Origin: Neoroseomonas lacus
GTDB lineage: Bacteria; Pseudomonadota; Alphaproteobacteria; Acetobacterales; Acetobacteraceae
Direction: 5' to 3'
Assembly: GCF_014644535.1 (NCBI RefSeq)
Contig: NZ_BMKW01000003.1
Span: 124,001-188,000, forward strand
DNA length: 64,000 bases
The notes under the pieces are model-generated. The model saw nothing but the letters and a program-made list of their open reading frames with translations. It was not told where the DNA came from and did not search any database. The position numbers and the translations under genes were made by a program. Shown one piece after another: positions 9,544 through 19,593 of the stretch (the first letter of the stretch is position 1; the number at the start of each line of letters is the position of its first letter).

Positions 9544-10003
9544 GGAATTCGCCCGACTTCCCGCCCGCCTTGTGGACCAGCCGCACATCCTCGATGCGCA
9601 TGCCGCGATCGACCGCTTTCACCATGTCATAGACCGTCAGCGCGGCGACGGTGACGGCGGTCAGCGCCTCCATCTCCACCCCGGTACGCCCGTTCAGCGT
9701 CACCGTTGCCTCGATGGCGACCGCATCCTCGCCCTCGGGCTCCAGGTCCACCGTGACCTTCGAGATCATCAGCGGATGGCACAGCGGGATCAGTTCGGAG
9801 GTCTTCTTCGCCGCCATGATCCCGGCGATGCGCGCGACCCCGAGCACATCGCCCTTGCCGGCGCGCCCCTCGCGGATCAGCGCCAGCGTCGCCGGCTGCA
9901 TGACGATCCGCCCGCGCGCCGTCGCGGTGCGCGATGTCTCGTCCTTGGCGGAGACATCCACCATGGCGGCCCGCCCGGCCGCGTCGAAATGGGTCAGCGC
10001 CAT
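9533..10003 (-). CDS. moaC: Cyclic pyranopterin monophosphate synthase
   Basis: This 156-residue MoaC converts the MoaA product to cyclic pyranopterin monophosphate, the first committed step of molybdenum cofactor synthesis. The diagnostic segments are [14 protein letters not shown] near the start, [15 protein letters not shown] in the middle and [20 protein letters not shown] near the end. The start is ATG 10003, eight bases after trpC ends, and the gene runs into moeA. moaC-moeA behind trpC is a common alphaproteobacterial order. Confidence 0.95.
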   Translation of the reverse strand: MALTHFDAAGRAAMVDVSAKDETSRTATARGRIVMQPATLALIREGRAGKGDVLGVARIAGIMAAKKTSELIPLCHPLMISKVTVDLEPEGEDAVAIEATVTLNGRTGVEMEALTAVTVAALTVYDMVKAVDRGMRIEDVRLVHKAGGKSGEFHGG

Positions 10004-10011
10004 GGCGGCGT

Positions 10012-10851
10012 TCAGCGTGCCTCGACCAGGCTGCGCGCGGCGGCGGTCACATCCTCCTGCCGCATCAGATGCTCGCCCACCAGGATGCAATGCGCCCCGG
10101 CCATCGCCATGCGCCGCACATCGGCCGGCGTGCGGATGCCGCTTTCGGCCACCGGCAGCCGGTCGGCCGGCACCAGCGGCGCCAGCGCCTCGGTCGTCGC
10201 GATGTCGGTCTGCAGCGTGCGCAGGTCGCGGTTGTTGATGCCGATCAGCCGCGTCTGCAGCCCCAGCGCGCGGTCCAGTTCGCGCCGATCATGCACCTCG
10301 GCCAGCACCGCCATGTCGAGCGACAGCGCGAGGTCTTCAAGCTCATTGGCCCGTTCGTCGGTCAGCGCGGCCATGATCAGCAGGATCGCATCCGCCCCCA
10401 TCGCGCGGGCCTCGAAGACCTGCCAGGGATGGATCATGAAATCCTTGCGCAGCACCGGCAGGGAACAGGCGGCGCGGGCGGCCTCCAGGTCTTCCCGCTT
10501 GCCCTGGAAATACGGGCCGTCGGTCAGGATCGACAGGCAGGCCGCCCCGCCCTCCTCATAGGCCCGGGCCAGCGCCGGCGGGTCGAAGGGGTCGCGGATC
10601 AGCCCGCCCGAGGGCGAGGCGCGTTTGATCTCAGCGATCAGCCCGGTGCGGCCCTCGCCGATGCGCGTGCACAGCGCGCCGACGAAATCGCGCAGCTTGG
10701 GCGCGCTGGCCGCGGCCTTCTCGATCTCGGCCCGGCTGGTGGCGGCCATGCGCTCGGCCACCTCCTTCTCCTTGTCGGCCAGGATGCGGACCAGCACATC
10801 GGGCACGGAGCTGGTATCGGTCGGCGGTGTCACGACGAGGGGCGCGTTCAT
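10012..10851 (-). CDS. trpC: Indole-3-glycerol phosphate synthase
   Basis: This 279-residue TIM-barrel enzyme closes the ring of CdRP to form indole-3-glycerol phosphate in tryptophan synthesis. Recognised segments are [15 protein letters not shown] (catalytic Lys), [19 protein letters not shown] (catalytic Lys), [14 protein letters not shown] and ILVGEHLM. The ATG overlaps the trpD stop (TGATG), giving tight coupling. There is no fused TrpF domain. Confidence 0.95.
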   Translation of the reverse strand: MNAPLVVTPPTDTSSVPDVLVRILADKEKEVAERMAATSRAEIEKAAASAPKLRDFVGALCTRIGEGRTGLIAEIKRASPSGGLIRDPFDPPALARAYEEGGAACLSILTDGPYFQGKREDLEAARAACSLPVLRKDFMIHPWQVFEARAMGADAILLIMAALTDERANELEDLALSLDMAVLAEVHDRRELDRALGLQTRLIGINNRDLRTLQTDIATTEALAPLVPADRLPVAESGIRTPADVRRMAMAGAHCILVGEHLMRQEDVTAAARSLVEAR

Positions 10852-11873
10852 GGTGCGGCGTCCTTGGGGGGGCAAGCGGCGCGGAGGCGGGTCAGTACGC
10901 CAAGCGCCGCCCCGTCGTCTATGGCGCGGGCGGCGATGGCGGCGCCCTCGCGCAGATCGGACGCCCGGTCGGCGACGATCAGCGCGGCGGCGGCATTCAA
11001 CAATACCACATCGCGATAGGCGCCGGGTGCGCCGTTCAGCAGGGCTTCCAACGCGATCGCGTTCTCCGCCGGGTCGCCGCCTTTCAGCGCCGAGGCCGGC
11101 GCGCGTGGCAGCCCGGCATCCTCCGGCGAGACGGTGAATTCGCGCAGCGACCCGTCGGCCTCCAGCGAGACCACCTGGCTTTCGCCGGCCAGCGTCAGTT
11201 CATCGAGCCCCTGGCCATGCACCAGCCAGGCGCGCTCGGACCCCAACCGGCCGAGCGCCTCGGCCATCGGGCGCAGCCATTCCGGGGCGAAGGCGCCGGT
11301 CATCTGCCGCTTCACCCGTGCCGGATTGGCCAGCGGGCCGAGCAGGTTGAAGATGGTCCGCGTGCCGAGTTCCACGCGCGGCCCGGCGGCATGACGCATC
11401 GAGGCGTGGTGACGCGGCGCCATCAGGAACACCATGCCCGCCTCGCGCAGCACCGCGGGCAGCCTGTCGATCGGCACATCGAGCGAAATGCCCAGCGCCG
11501 AGATGGCATCCGCCGCGCCGGATTTCGACGACAGCGCACGATTGCCATGCTTGGCGACCGGCACGCCTGCCCCGGCCACGACCATGGCGGTGGTAGTCGA
11601 GATGTTCAGCGTCCCGGCCGAATCACCGCCGGTGCCGACGATGTCCATCGCCCCGGGCGGCGCCTCGATGGCCACCATGCGGGCGCGCATGGCTCGCACG
11701 GCGCCGGTCATCTCCGCCACCGTCTCGCCGCGCACGCGCATGGCCATCAGCAGGCCGGCGATTTGCGCGGGGGTGGCCTCGCCGCCCATGATGATGCCGA
11801 AGGCTTCCTCGGCTTCGGATTCAGCCAGGCGCTCGGCATTGGCCAGCCGCGCCAGGATCGGTTTCAGCGACAT
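10848..11873 (-). CDS. trpD: Anthranilate phosphoribosyltransferase
   Basis: This 341-residue enzyme transfers phosphoribose from PRPP to anthranilate. The glycine-rich loop [17 protein letters not shown] binds [19 protein letters not shown] is the second signature, and [11 protein letters not shown] is also typical. It starts at ATG 11873, four bases after trpG ends, and overlaps trpC at the other end. An in-frame extension to 11915 would run into trpG and is not needed. Confidence 0.95.
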   Translation of the reverse strand: MSLKPILARLANAERLAESEAEEAFGIIMGGEATPAQIAGLLMAMRVRGETVAEMTGAVRAMRARMVAIEAPPGAMDIVGTGGDSAGTLNISTTTAMVVAGAGVPVAKHGNRALSSKSGAADAISALGISLDVPIDRLPAVLREAGMVFLMAPRHHASMRHAAGPRVELGTRTIFNLLGPLANPARVKRQMTGAFAPEWLRPMAEALGRLGSERAWLVHGQGLDELTLAGESQVVSLEADGSLREFTVSPEDAGLPRAPASALKGGDPAENAIALEALLNGAPGAYRDVVLLNAAAALIVADRASDLREGAAIAARAIDDGAALGVLTRLRAACPPKDAAP

Positions 11874-11877
11874 CGCC

Positions 11878-12477
11878 TCAGGCCGCGATGGGGGCCGCCA
11901 AGCGGGCGCCGGCAAGCGTCAGGAAATTGCGCAGCAGGTCGTGCCCGTGCTCGGAGGCGATGCTCTCCGGGTGGAACTGCACGCCCGAAATCGGCAGTTC
12001 CTTGTGCTTCACGCCCATCACGATGCCGTCCTCGGTCCAGGCGGTGACGTCGAGGCAGTCGGGCAGGCTGGCCCGGTCGACGATCAGCGAATGGTACCGC
12101 GTGGCCGAGAAGGGGGAGGGGATGCCGGCGAACACATCCCGCCCATCGTGATGCACCTGCCAGACCTTGCCATGCACAGGTTCCGGCGCGCGCACCACCT
12201 GGCCGCCAAACGCCTGCCCGATGGCCTGGTGGCCAAGGCAGACGCCGAGCACCGGCAGCCGCACTTCGGCGGCGAGGCCGATCAGCGGCAGGCAGATGCC
12301 GGCCTCGTTCGGCGTGCAGGGGCCAGGCGAGAGCACCACGGCCTCCGGCTTCATCGCGAGCACCCCCTGCGGGTCGATCGCGTCATTGCGCCGCACTTCC
12401 ACCTGGGCGCCGAGGTCGCCGAGGAAGTGGAAGAGGTTGAAGGTGAAGCTGTCGTAGTTGTCGATCAGGAGGATCAT
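11878..12477 (-). CDS. trpG: Anthranilate synthase glutamine amidotransferase subunit
   Basis: This 199-residue class I glutamine amidotransferase supplies ammonia to TrpE. It begins with [14 protein letters not shown], has [12 protein letters not shown] (oxyanion region), the catalytic cysteine in [15 protein letters not shown] and the His/Glu pair in GVQFHPESI. The frame is open far upstream, but ATG 12477 gives exactly the family start. It may also serve folate synthesis (PabA role), as often in bacteria with one such subunit. It is separated here from trpE by about 3.7 kb of other genes. Confidence 0.94.
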   Translation of the reverse strand: MILLIDNYDSFTFNLFHFLGDLGAQVEVRRNDAIDPQGVLAMKPEAVVLSPGPCTPNEAGICLPLIGLAAEVRLPVLGVCLGHQAIGQAFGGQVVRAPEPVHGKVWQVHHDGRDVFAGIPSPFSATRYHSLIVDRASLPDCLDVTAWTEDGIVMGVKHKELPISGVQFHPESIASEHGHDLLRNFLTLAGARLAAPIAA

Positions 12478-12679
12478 GGGAGGATCGTTGGCCCCGCTGG
12501 CCGACGAAATCAAGTGACGGCTGCCCTGCGACGGGCGCGGAGGTCGCGGCGGGGCGGAGGCGCCACACCGGGCCGGGCAGGGGCGGCCTCGCGCATGGTG
12601 GGGAATCGCGTATCGTCGGCGCAGCGCCAGGCGGCGGCCGGCACGGATGCGGGCCGCGAATGACCGGCGGGAGGAAACT

Positions 12680-13684
12680 ATGACGCAGCACCCCTCGGGC
12701 GCCTCGCGCCCCGCGACCGGCCTGCGGCTGGCGCGCTTCGCCTTCGGCCTGGCCGCGCTGCTGGCCTGGGCCGGCCCGGCCAGCGCCGCCGACCTTCCCG
12801 ACCGGCCGGTCCGCATCATCGTCCCGTTCACCCCGGGCGGCACCAGCGACATTGTCGCGCGCCTCCTGGCCGAGGCCGCCGGGCCGCATCTGCCGCGCGG
12901 CGCGGTGGTGGAAAACCGCGGCGGCGCCGGCGGCAATATCGGCATGGTCGAGGCGGCGCGCGGCGCGGCCGACGGCACCACGCTGATCCAATGCGCCTTC
13001 GGCCCCTGCGGCGCCAACCCCGCGCTGTATGCCAATCCGGGCTATGACCTGCTCAACGACTTCGCCCCCGTCATCCTGACGGGCGCGGTGCGCAACGTCA
13101 TGACGGTGCGGCGGGACCTGCCGGCCCGGAATGTGCAAGAATTCATCGCCCTAGCGCGGAGCCAGCCGCTGACCTTCGCCTCCTCCGGCGTCGGCGCCTC
13201 CAACCACCTCGGGCCTGAGTTGCTGCGCTCCATCACCGGCATCGAGATGACGCATGTGCCCTATCGCGGCTCGGGCCCGGCGATAACGGACCTCGTCGCC
13301 GGCCGCGTCGATGTGTTCTTCGACAACCTGCCCTCGATCCTGCCGCATATCCGTGGCGGCACGGTGCGCGCGATGGCCGCCGTCAGCGACACGCGCATCC
13401 CCGAACTGCCCGACGTGCCAACCTTCGCCGAACAGGGCGTGCCGGGCATGGCGATCGATTCATGGTTCGGCTTCATGGCGCCCGCCCGCACGCCGCCGGC
13501 GGCCATCGCCGCCCTCAACACTGCCTTCGGTCGCGCTCTCCAGGACCCGACCGTGCGCGCCCGCATGGCCGAGCTAGGTGCCACGCCGCTCGGCGGCACG
13601 CCCGACCAGATGGGCGCCCATGTCCGCGCCGAGGCCGCCCGCTGGGCCGAGGTCGTCCGCAAGCAAGGAATCCGCGCCGAATGA
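12680..13684 (+). CDS. Bug/TctC-family tripartite tricarboxylate transporter substrate-binding protein
   Basis: This is a 334-residue periplasmic binding protein. The N-terminus is basic, then hydrophobic, with a cleavage site near GPASAAD. The mature part shows the family hallmarks [54 protein letters not shown] and [11 protein letters not shown] good ribosome site (GAGGAA) precedes ATG 12680. The gene is divergent from trpG and its stop overlaps the start of the enolase-superfamily gene (ATGA), so it may bind the substrate of that enzyme, such as a sugar acid. No TctA/TctB gene is near. Confidence 0.92.
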   Translation: MTQHPSGASRPATGLRLARFAFGLAALLAWAGPASAADLPDRPVRIIVPFTPGGTSDIVARLLAEAAGPHLPRGAVVENRGGAGGNIGMVEAARGAADGTTLIQCAFGPCGANPALYANPGYDLLNDFAPVILTGAVRNVMTVRRDLPARNVQEFIALARSQPLTFASSGVGASNHLGPELLRSITGIEMTHVPYRGSGPAITDLVAGRVDVFFDNLPSILPHIRGGTVRAMAAVSDTRIPELPDVPTFAEQGVPGMAIDSWFGFMAPARTPPAAIAALNTAFGRALQDPTVRARMAELGATPLGGTPDQMGAHVRAEAARWAEVVRKQGIRAE

Positions 13685-14883
13685 GCCGCATCACTTCCAT
13701 CCGCACTATCCGCATCGGCGAACGGCCGAACCTGATCTGGGTGGAGGTCACCACGGATGAGGGCCTGACCGGCCTCGGCGAGGCCTTCCGCGGTGCCGCG
13801 GCGGTCGAGGCCGTCATCCACGAGAGCGTCGCGCCCATGCTGATCGGCCGCGACTCCCGGGACATCGAGCCGATCTCCCGCGCGCTGCTCACCCCCTATG
13901 TCGGCTTCGGTGGTTCCTCGGCCGAGGTCCGCGCGGCATCGGCCATCGACATCGCCCTGTGGGACCTCAAGGGCCAGCGCCACGGCATCCCGGTGCATGA
14001 GGCCCTCGGCGGCAAGTCGCGCGACAAGGTGCGCAGCTACAACACCTGCGCCGGCTACGACTACAACACGAAATCCGCGCAGCGCCGCGACATCGGCGCC
14101 ACCGACGAGGCGCGCGGCCCCTATGACGACCAGGTCGCCTTCATGCGCGACGCCGGCCAGCTTGCCGAAAGCCTGCTGTCGGAGGGCTTCAACGCCATGA
14201 AGATCTGGCCCTTCGACATCTACGCCCCGGCGACGCAGGGCGTGTCCATCACGCTCGCGGACCTCAAGAAGGGTCTGGAGCCCTTCGCCAAGATCCGCCG
14301 CGCGGTCGGCGAGCGTATGGAGATCATGGCCGAGCTCCATTCGCTGTGGTCCTACCCCGCCGCGCTGTCGATCTGCCGCGCGCTGGAGGAGTTCAACATC
14401 ACCTGGGCGGAAGACCCGATCGCCAAGATGGACGACGTGGCCTCGCTCGCCGAACTGCGCCGCGCCGTGCGCGTGCCGATTTGTGCGTCCGAGACGCTGG
14501 GCGGCAAGGTCGCCTTCCGCGACCTGCTGGTGGCCGGCGCGACGGATATCGTCATGCTCGACCTCGCCTGGTGCGGCGGTCTGACCGAGGCGCGCAAGAT
14601 CGCCGCCCTCGCCGAGGCCTGGGCGCGGCCGGTCGCCCCGCATGACTGCACCGGGCCGATCACCCTGATCGCCTCGGTCCACCTGGCCATGCACGCCCCC
14701 ACCGCGATGTTCCAGGAAGTCGTGCGGGCGACCCTCGCCACCTGGTATCGCGACCTGGTGACGGTGCTGCCGCGCGTCGAACAGGGCTGGGTGCTGCCGA
14801 TGGAAGGCCCGGGCCTGGGGGCGATGCTGCTGCCGGCCGTCGCGCAGCGGGAGGACGCGATTCTGCGCAGCAGCGGCCGGTGA
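13681..14883 (+). CDS. Mandelate racemase/muconate lactonizing enzyme family protein (enolase superfamily)
   Basis: This 400-residue cytosolic enzyme has an N-terminal capping domain (residues 1-125) and a TIM barrel. Likely metal ligands are Glu218 (in MAELHSLW), Glu244 (WAEDP) and Glu271 (CASETLGG). Candidate catalytic residues are Lys174 (AMKIWP), His220, Asp294 (MLDLAWCGG) and His321 (APHDCTGP). Members abstract a proton next to a carboxylate, usually dehydrating or racemising sugar or hydroxy acids. The exact substrate cannot be read from the sequence. The gene is coupled to the upstream binding protein and to the small membrane protein downstream, forming a small catabolic unit. Confidence 0.9.
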   Translation: MSRITSIRTIRIGERPNLIWVEVTTDEGLTGLGEAFRGAAAVEAVIHESVAPMLIGRDSRDIEPISRALLTPYVGFGGSSAEVRAASAIDIALWDLKGQRHGIPVHEALGGKSRDKVRSYNTCAGYDYNTKSAQRRDIGATDEARGPYDDQVAFMRDAGQLAESLLSEGFNAMKIWPFDIYAPATQGVSITLADLKKGLEPFAKIRRAVGERMEIMAELHSLWSYPAALSICRALEEFNITWAEDPIAKMDDVASLAELRRAVRVPICASETLGGKVAFRDLLVAGATDIVMLDLAWCGGLTEARKIAALAEAWARPVAPHDCTGPITLIASVHLAMHAPTAMFQEVVRATLATWYRDLVTVLPRVEQGWVLPMEGPGLGAMLLPAVAQREDAILRSSGR

Positions 14884-15080
14884 TCGAGGCCGTGCCGCAT
14901 CTGTCGCTGGCACCGCCCCTGGTGCTGGCGGTGCTGATGCTGGGCGGGCTCACGCTGCGGCACTGGGGCGCGCGCCGGCTGGCCCTGCTCGGCACCGGCA
15001 TGATCTGGCTGGCGCTGGCCGTTGCGGTGGCCTGGTTCGCGTCAAGCCTGATGTCGATCCTGCCCCTGCTCGGCGGCTGA
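14880..15080 (+). CDS. Small hypothetical membrane protein
   Basis: This 66-residue protein has two hydrophobic segments (about residues 9-25 and 34-55) linked by a short basic loop (RHWGARR). It starts at a GTG that overlaps the previous stop (GTGA), so it could be translated by coupling. No family is recognised. The last gene of a binding protein/enzyme unit can be a small permease part, but this is much too short to be TctB. Confidence 0.55.
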   Translation: MIEAVPHLSLAPPLVLAVLMLGGLTLRHWGARRLALLGTGMIWLALAVAVAWFASSLMSILPLLGG

Positions 15081-15089
15081 GCCTGCGAC

Positions 15090-15114
15090 TGACGGGTTCG
15101 GCACCGGCCCGTCA
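15090..15114. terminator. Possible weak hairpin between convergent genes
   Basis: TGACGGG (15090-15096) can pair with CCCGTCA (15108-15114), with CGG/CCG as an inner extension. It lies between the small + strand membrane protein gene and the convergent glycosyltransferase-like gene, touching the stop of the latter. There is no T-run, so the call is weak. Confidence 0.3.
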
Positions 15115-16209
15115 CGCCGCCGGCGGCACATTCCCCGTACGAATCAGGAAGGCGGCCCGCGCCGCCGCCTGCGCCCAATCCGCCGTCCCGTCCGGGCAGC
15201 GCACCAGCCGCACGGACGGGTACCAGACCGGCACCTCCACCGCGTTCAGCCAGCGCCAATCGACATGCTGGCCGTGGGTCAGCATCAGCGCCGGCCGCCC
15301 CAGCGCGCCGGCCAGATGCAGCACGGCGGTATCGACCGTGACCACCAGGTCCAGCGCCTCGATCGCTGCCGCTGTATCGAGGAACCAATCCGGCCCGCCA
15401 TCCAGTTCCGGCCCCAATCGGTCGAGCGGGAAGGGCGCCTGCTGTTCTTCCCCCGGCCCCTTCTGCAAGGAGAACAGCCGCACCCCCGGCGCCGCCGCGA
15501 TCGGCGCGAAGGCGGCCAGCGGCACCGAACGGTTGGCATCCACCGGCGCTGCCGGATTGCCCTGCCAGACGATGCCGATGCGCAGGCCGTGCTCGCCGAT
15601 CCGCGCCCGCAGCCGCGCTAGCCGCTCGGGCTCCACCGCCAGATAGGGCACCCGCCCGCGATACTGCTGCGCCGTCAGCCCCAGCGCGCGCGGCAGGTTC
15701 AGCAACGGCAGCCAGGCCTTCACCCCCGGCACGCTGCCGGGCGCGGTGCTGGACCGCAGGTCGAGCCCCTCGGCCAGCGGCGCGAGCAGCTTGTGCAGCC
15801 GCGGGTCGAGCACCGCATGCACGCGGATGCCGCGCGCCACCAGCAGCGGCAGATAGCGTGCGAACTGGATGGTGTCGCCGAGCCCCTGTTCGCCCATCAC
15901 CAGCACGGCATCCGGTCGGCCCTCGCCGCGCCAAGCCGGTATCGGCACCGGCCCCTCCGGCCCCGGCCGCGTCACCCTGGGGAAGGCGGCGGGCATGATC
16001 TCGAAGCGGACCTCATAGGTGTCCCAGGCCTCGTTCCACTGCCCGGCCTGGAACAGCGCGCGGGCGAGGGCGGCCCGCACCGTGGTATCGCCCGGCACCA
16101 GGGCGGCGAGGTTGCGCAGCGCTGCGGCGGCCTCCGTGGGGCGCCCCTCCGCGCGGGCCGCCTCGATCAGCGCGAGCAGGGCGGCAAGGTCAGCTATTGC
16201 CGCGCTCAC
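15112..16209 (-). CDS. Tetratricopeptide-containing glycosyltransferase-like protein
   Basis: This is a protein of about 365 residues with a short TPR-like N-terminal part (ALARALFQAGQWNEAWDTYEVRFE) and a C-terminal half resembling the GT9/heptosyltransferase fold. Segments include VLVMGEQGLGDTIQFARYLP, IGIVWQGNP and VVTVDTAVLHLAGALGRPALML. Such proteins occur widely in alphaproteobacteria; the sugar substrate is unknown. No ATG fits. GTG 16209 lies inside the end of trpE (about 20 bases of overlap), so it is probably translated together with trpE. Confidence 0.8.
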   Translation of the reverse strand: MSAAIADLAALLALIEAARAEGRPTEAAAALRNLAALVPGDTTVRAALARALFQAGQWNEAWDTYEVRFEIMPAAFPRVTRPGPEGPVPIPAWRGEGRPDAVLVMGEQGLGDTIQFARYLPLLVARGIRVHAVLDPRLHKLLAPLAEGLDLRSSTAPGSVPGVKAWLPLLNLPRALGLTAQQYRGRVPYLAVEPERLARLRARIGEHGLRIGIVWQGNPAAPVDANRSVPLAAFAPIAAAPGVRLFSLQKGPGEEQQAPFPLDRLGPELDGGPDWFLDTAAAIEALDLVVTVDTAVLHLAGALGRPALMLTHGQHVDWRWLNAVEVPVWYPSVRLVRCPDGTADWAQAAARAAFLIRTGNVPPAA

Positions 16210-17704
16210 GCCGCCCGGCGGCGAAGCGCACCGCTTCCTCCGCCGCGCGGAACAACGCCCGCGCCTTCTGCTTCGTCTCCTCATATTCCGACTTCGGGTC
16301 GGAATCGGCGACGACGCCGGCCCCCGCCTGGACATGCATCACGCCGTCCTTCACCAGGGCGGTGCGCAGCGCGATGCAGGTATCCATGCCGCCATCGGCG
16401 CCGAAATACCCGATCCCGCCGGCATAAAGCCCGCGCCGCGACGGCTCCAGCTCCTCGATGATCTCCATCGCCCGGATCTTCGGCGCCCCGGTCAGCGTCC
16501 CCGCCGGGAAGCCCGCGCAATAGGCATCGAGCGCATCGAGTCCATCCCGCAGCCGCCCCTGCACCTCCGAGCCGATATGCATCACCTGCGAATACCGCTC
16601 GACCTGGAACTGCGCGGTCACCTTCACCGAGCCGATCGCCGCGACCCGCCCGACATCGTTGCGCCCAAGATCGAGCAGCATCAGATGCTCCGCGCGTTCC
16701 TTCGGGTCGGCCAGCAACTCGATCTCGAGCGCGCGGTCCTCCTCGGGCGTGGCGCCCCGGCGCCGCGTACCGGCCAGCGGCCGCACCGTCACCGTGTTGT
16801 CGCGGCAGCGCACCAAGATCTCCGGGCTGGCCGCCACCACCGAGAACCCGCCGAAATCCCCGAACACCAGGAAGGGCGCGGGATTGATCCGCCGCAGCGC
16901 GCGATACAGCGAGAAGGGCGGCAGCCCGAAGGGCACCGAGAATCGCTGTGACGGCACCACTTGGAACACGTCGCCGGCGCGGATGTATTCCTTGGCCTTC
17001 TCCACCGCCGCGATGAAGCTCGCCTCGGTGAAGTTGCTGTCGGGCTGGCCAAGCTGCGGCAGCACCGCCGGCGGCGCGGCGCGCGGCACCGGCCGGTCGA
17101 GTGCCGCCTCCGCCTCATCCAGCCGCGCCTCCGCCGCTTCCAGCGCCGCGCCGGGTTCGCCGCCCGGCCACACCGGCGCGCACAGCGTCAGCGTGTCGCG
17201 CACATGGTCGAACACCGCCATCAGCGTCGGCCGCGTCAGCACCGCATCGGGAATGCCAAGCACATCGGGGTTGGTCTCGGGCAGCTTCTCGATCAGCCGC
17301 ACCATGTCGTAGCCGAGATAGCCGAACAGCCCGGCGGCCATCGGCGGCAGGCCTGCCGGCACGGGCATCCGCGCGGCGGCGATCACCCGGCGCAGGCTGT
17401 CGAGCGCCGGTCCATCCTCCGGCACGAAGGCATGCGGGGCCGACAGCGCATGGCGGTTGATCTCCGCCTTGCCGCCCCGGCAGCGCCAAACCAGGTCCGG
17501 CGCCAGGCCGATGCCCGAATACCGCCCGCGCGCCGCCCCGCCCTCGATCGACTCCAGCAGGAAGGCATTGGCCTGCGCCCCGCCGGTCAGCTTCAGGAAG
17601 GCGCCGACCGGGGTGTCGAGGTCGGCCACCCGCTCGCGCACCAGCACCGTGCCGTGGCCGGCCTCCAGCGCCGCGCGCGCCTTGGCGAAATCCGTCCCGC
17701 TCAT
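16190..17704 (-). CDS. trpE: Anthranilate synthase component I
   Basis: This 504-residue chorismate-using enzyme makes anthranilate with ammonia from TrpG. The C-terminal chorismate-binding domain shows KEYIRAGDVFQVVPSQRF, VRPLAGTRRRG, HLMLLDLGRNDVGRVA and CAGFPAGTLTGAPKIRAMEI. The N-terminal half (VAFLKLTGG-like start, LFGYLGYDMVRLIEKLP) carries the region where tryptophan binds for feedback inhibition. ATG 17704 overlaps the ppiD stop (ATGA). trpE and trpG are not adjacent, unlike many relatives. Confidence 0.95.
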   Translation of the reverse strand: MSGTDFAKARAALEAGHGTVLVRERVADLDTPVGAFLKLTGGAQANAFLLESIEGGAARGRYSGIGLAPDLVWRCRGGKAEINRHALSAPHAFVPEDGPALDSLRRVIAAARMPVPAGLPPMAAGLFGYLGYDMVRLIEKLPETNPDVLGIPDAVLTRPTLMAVFDHVRDTLTLCAPVWPGGEPGAALEAAEARLDEAEAALDRPVPRAAPPAVLPQLGQPDSNFTEASFIAAVEKAKEYIRAGDVFQVVPSQRFSVPFGLPPFSLYRALRRINPAPFLVFGDFGGFSVVAASPEILVRCRDNTVTVRPLAGTRRRGATPEEDRALEIELLADPKERAEHLMLLDLGRNDVGRVAAIGSVKVTAQFQVERYSQVMHIGSEVQGRLRDGLDALDAYCAGFPAGTLTGAPKIRAMEIIEELEPSRRGLYAGGIGYFGADGGMDTCIALRTALVKDGVMHVQAGAGVVADSDPKSEYEETKQKARALFRAAEEAVRFAAGRRERGNS

Positions 17705-19593
17705 GGCCCGGTCACCTGGTTCAGCATGTCGGTATTCACCCGCACATTCGCCCGCCCGCGCAGCGCGTTGGAGAACTGCGCCTCCAACTCATCCTGCATC
17801 GACTGCTCGATGCCCGTCCGCACCCGCGCCATCGCATTCGCATCGCTGGCCGGGTCGAAGGGGATGATCTCCGTCAGCCGCGCCACGGCGAAGCCGTCGC
17901 GGGTCTCGACCATGGTCGCATCGCCCTGCTTGGCCTCGAACAGCGGAGCGACCAGTTCCGTCGGCAACTCGCCGGCCTGGGCCGGGTCGCGGGTGAAGGG
18001 GCCGATCGTCTGCACCGTCAGCCCGGCCTCGCCGGCCGCCTCGGCCACGCTCTTGCCGCCGCGGATGGCCGCGAGCAGCGCCGCTGCCCGCGCCTCCGCC
18101 TCGCGCCGCCGCGCATCGGCGACATAGGCCTCGCGCACCGCCGCCTCGACCGTCTCGAAGGGCCGCAGCGCCCGCGGCACCACGCCGCGGATCTCGATGG
18201 CGACAAAGGCGTCGCCCATCTCGGTCATGCGCGGCGCATCGCCCTGCCGCGCGGCGAAGATCGCCCGCAGCAACTCGGCCCGCTGGGCGGCGGCCACCGG
18301 CAGCGCCACCTCGGCATCGGCCTGGTCATGCCCGGTCGCATCCAGCGTCGCCGAGACGATCGGCAGCGAGAAGCGCTGCGCCACCTCGGCCAGCGTCGCC
18401 CCGCCGGCCAGCGCATCCTCGACGCGATTGGCCCGCTCATAGGCCATGTCGAGCGCACGATCATGCGCCACGTCCCGCCGCAGCTGGTCGCGCACCTGGT
18501 CGAGCGTGCGCGTGGCCGCCGGCTCAACGCGCTCGACCTTCAGCACATGCCAGCCGAAGGCGCTGCGCACCGGGTCGGTCACCGCGCCGGGGGCGGCGGC
18601 AAACGCTGCGGCCGCGACATCGGCGATCGGCAGTGCTGCGCGGTCGAGCAGGCCGAGATCGGCCGCCCCGCCATCCGCCGCGCGCGCCTGCGCCTCGATC
18701 GCCGCGAGGTCCGCCCCGCCGCGCCAGGCCTCGGCAATGGCCTTCGCCGCGTCCTCGGAGGGCACCACCGCCTGTTCCAGGGCGCGCCGCTCCGGTGTCT
18801 CGAACTGCGCCCGGCGCGCCTCATAGGCCTGCTGCAGATCGGCGTCGCTCACCTCGATCTCGCCCGATAGCGTCTCGGGCGACAGAATCAGCACCGAACT
18901 CTCCCGGTAGGCGGGGGAGGAGAAGCGCTCCGGGTTGTTCTCCTCATACCGCCGCAGCTGGGCCTCGGTCGGTGCCTCGGGTTCCGGCATGGCGTCGCGG
19001 GCGACGCGCACCACCTCGGCGGTGCGCCGCTGCAACGCCCAGGCGACCAGCGGCGCGACCATCGCATCCGGCGCCGCCGAGCCCGCCCGTATCGCGCCGG
19101 CGATCTGCTGGCGCAGCACGTCATCGGCCACGGCCTGGAGGAACTGCGCCTCGGTCAGCTCATTGGCGCGCAGGAAGCCGTCGAAGGTCTGGCGCGAGAA
19201 CTGCCCATCGGGCCCGCGCAGCCCGGGAATGGCGAAGACCGCGTCGCGCACCACATCGGCCGGCGCGACGATGCCCAGGTGCTTCGCCTCGTTGCGCAGC
19301 ACGCGTTCGGCGATCAGCCGTTCGAGCGCGGTCGCCCCCACGGCGCGGCGGATGTTCTCGTCCGGCTCGAAGCGGTTGCCGAGCTGGCGGGCGATGCGCG
19401 TCATCTCCCGCCGCGCGGCGGCCTGGGCCTCGGGCAGCTCGATCGCGCTGTCACCGACCCGGACCACGGCGGAATCGCGGCCGAAATTGCGCACGACGTC
19501 CTCGATCCCCCAGATGGCGAAGGAACCGATGAGGAGCAGGAAGAGGAGCCTGGCGAACCAGGTGCCGGCCAGGCGGCGCATCGCGGTGAGCAT
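17701..19593 (-). CDS. ppiD: Peptidyl-prolyl isomerase PpiD-like periplasmic chaperone
   Basis: This 630-residue protein has one N-terminal membrane anchor (about residues 12-32, WFARLLFLLLIGSFAIWGIED). It is followed by a SurA/PpiD N-terminal domain, a parvulin-type PPIC domain (about 260-360, ending GWHVLKVERVEP) and a C-terminal region with a second, weaker repeat. It should sit in the inner membrane facing the periplasm and help outer-membrane proteins fold. The start MLTAMRRLAG matches family members. It heads the operon-like run ppiD-trpE-glycosyltransferase. Confidence 0.9.
   Translation of the reverse strand: MLTAMRRLAGTWFARLLFLLLIGSFAIWGIEDVVRNFGRDSAVVRVGDSAIELPEAQAAARREMTRIARQLGNRFEPDENIRRAVGATALERLIAERVLRNEAKHLGIVAPADVVRDAVFAIPGLRGPDGQFSRQTFDGFLRANELTEAQFLQAVADDVLRQQIAGAIRAGSAAPDAMVAPLVAWALQRRTAEVVRVARDAMPEPEAPTEAQLRRYEENNPERFSSPAYRESSVLILSPETLSGEIEVSDADLQQAYEARRAQFETPERRALEQAVVPSEDAAKAIAEAWRGGADLAAIEAQARAADGGAADLGLLDRAALPIADVAAAAFAAAPGAVTDPVRSAFGWHVLKVERVEPAATRTLDQVRDQLRRDVAHDRALDMAYERANRVEDALAGGATLAEVAQRFSLPIVSATLDATGHDQADAEVALPVAAAQRAELLRAIFAARQGDAPRMTEMGDAFVAIEIRGVVPRALRPFETVEAAVREAYVADARRREAEARAAALLAAIRGGKSVAEAAGEAGLTVQTIGPFTRDPAQAGELPTELVAPLFEAKQGDATMVETRDGFAVARLTEIIPFDPASDANAMARVRTGIEQSMQDELEAQFSNALRGRANVRVNTDMLNQVTGP

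Noticed and set aside
8348-10561. Very long + strand open frame (737 codons) opposite moeA, moaC and trpC
   Set aside because: It is a shadow of the real genes in GC-rich DNA; its translation is Ser/Arg/Pro-rich with no domain, while the minus strand encodes clear enzymes.
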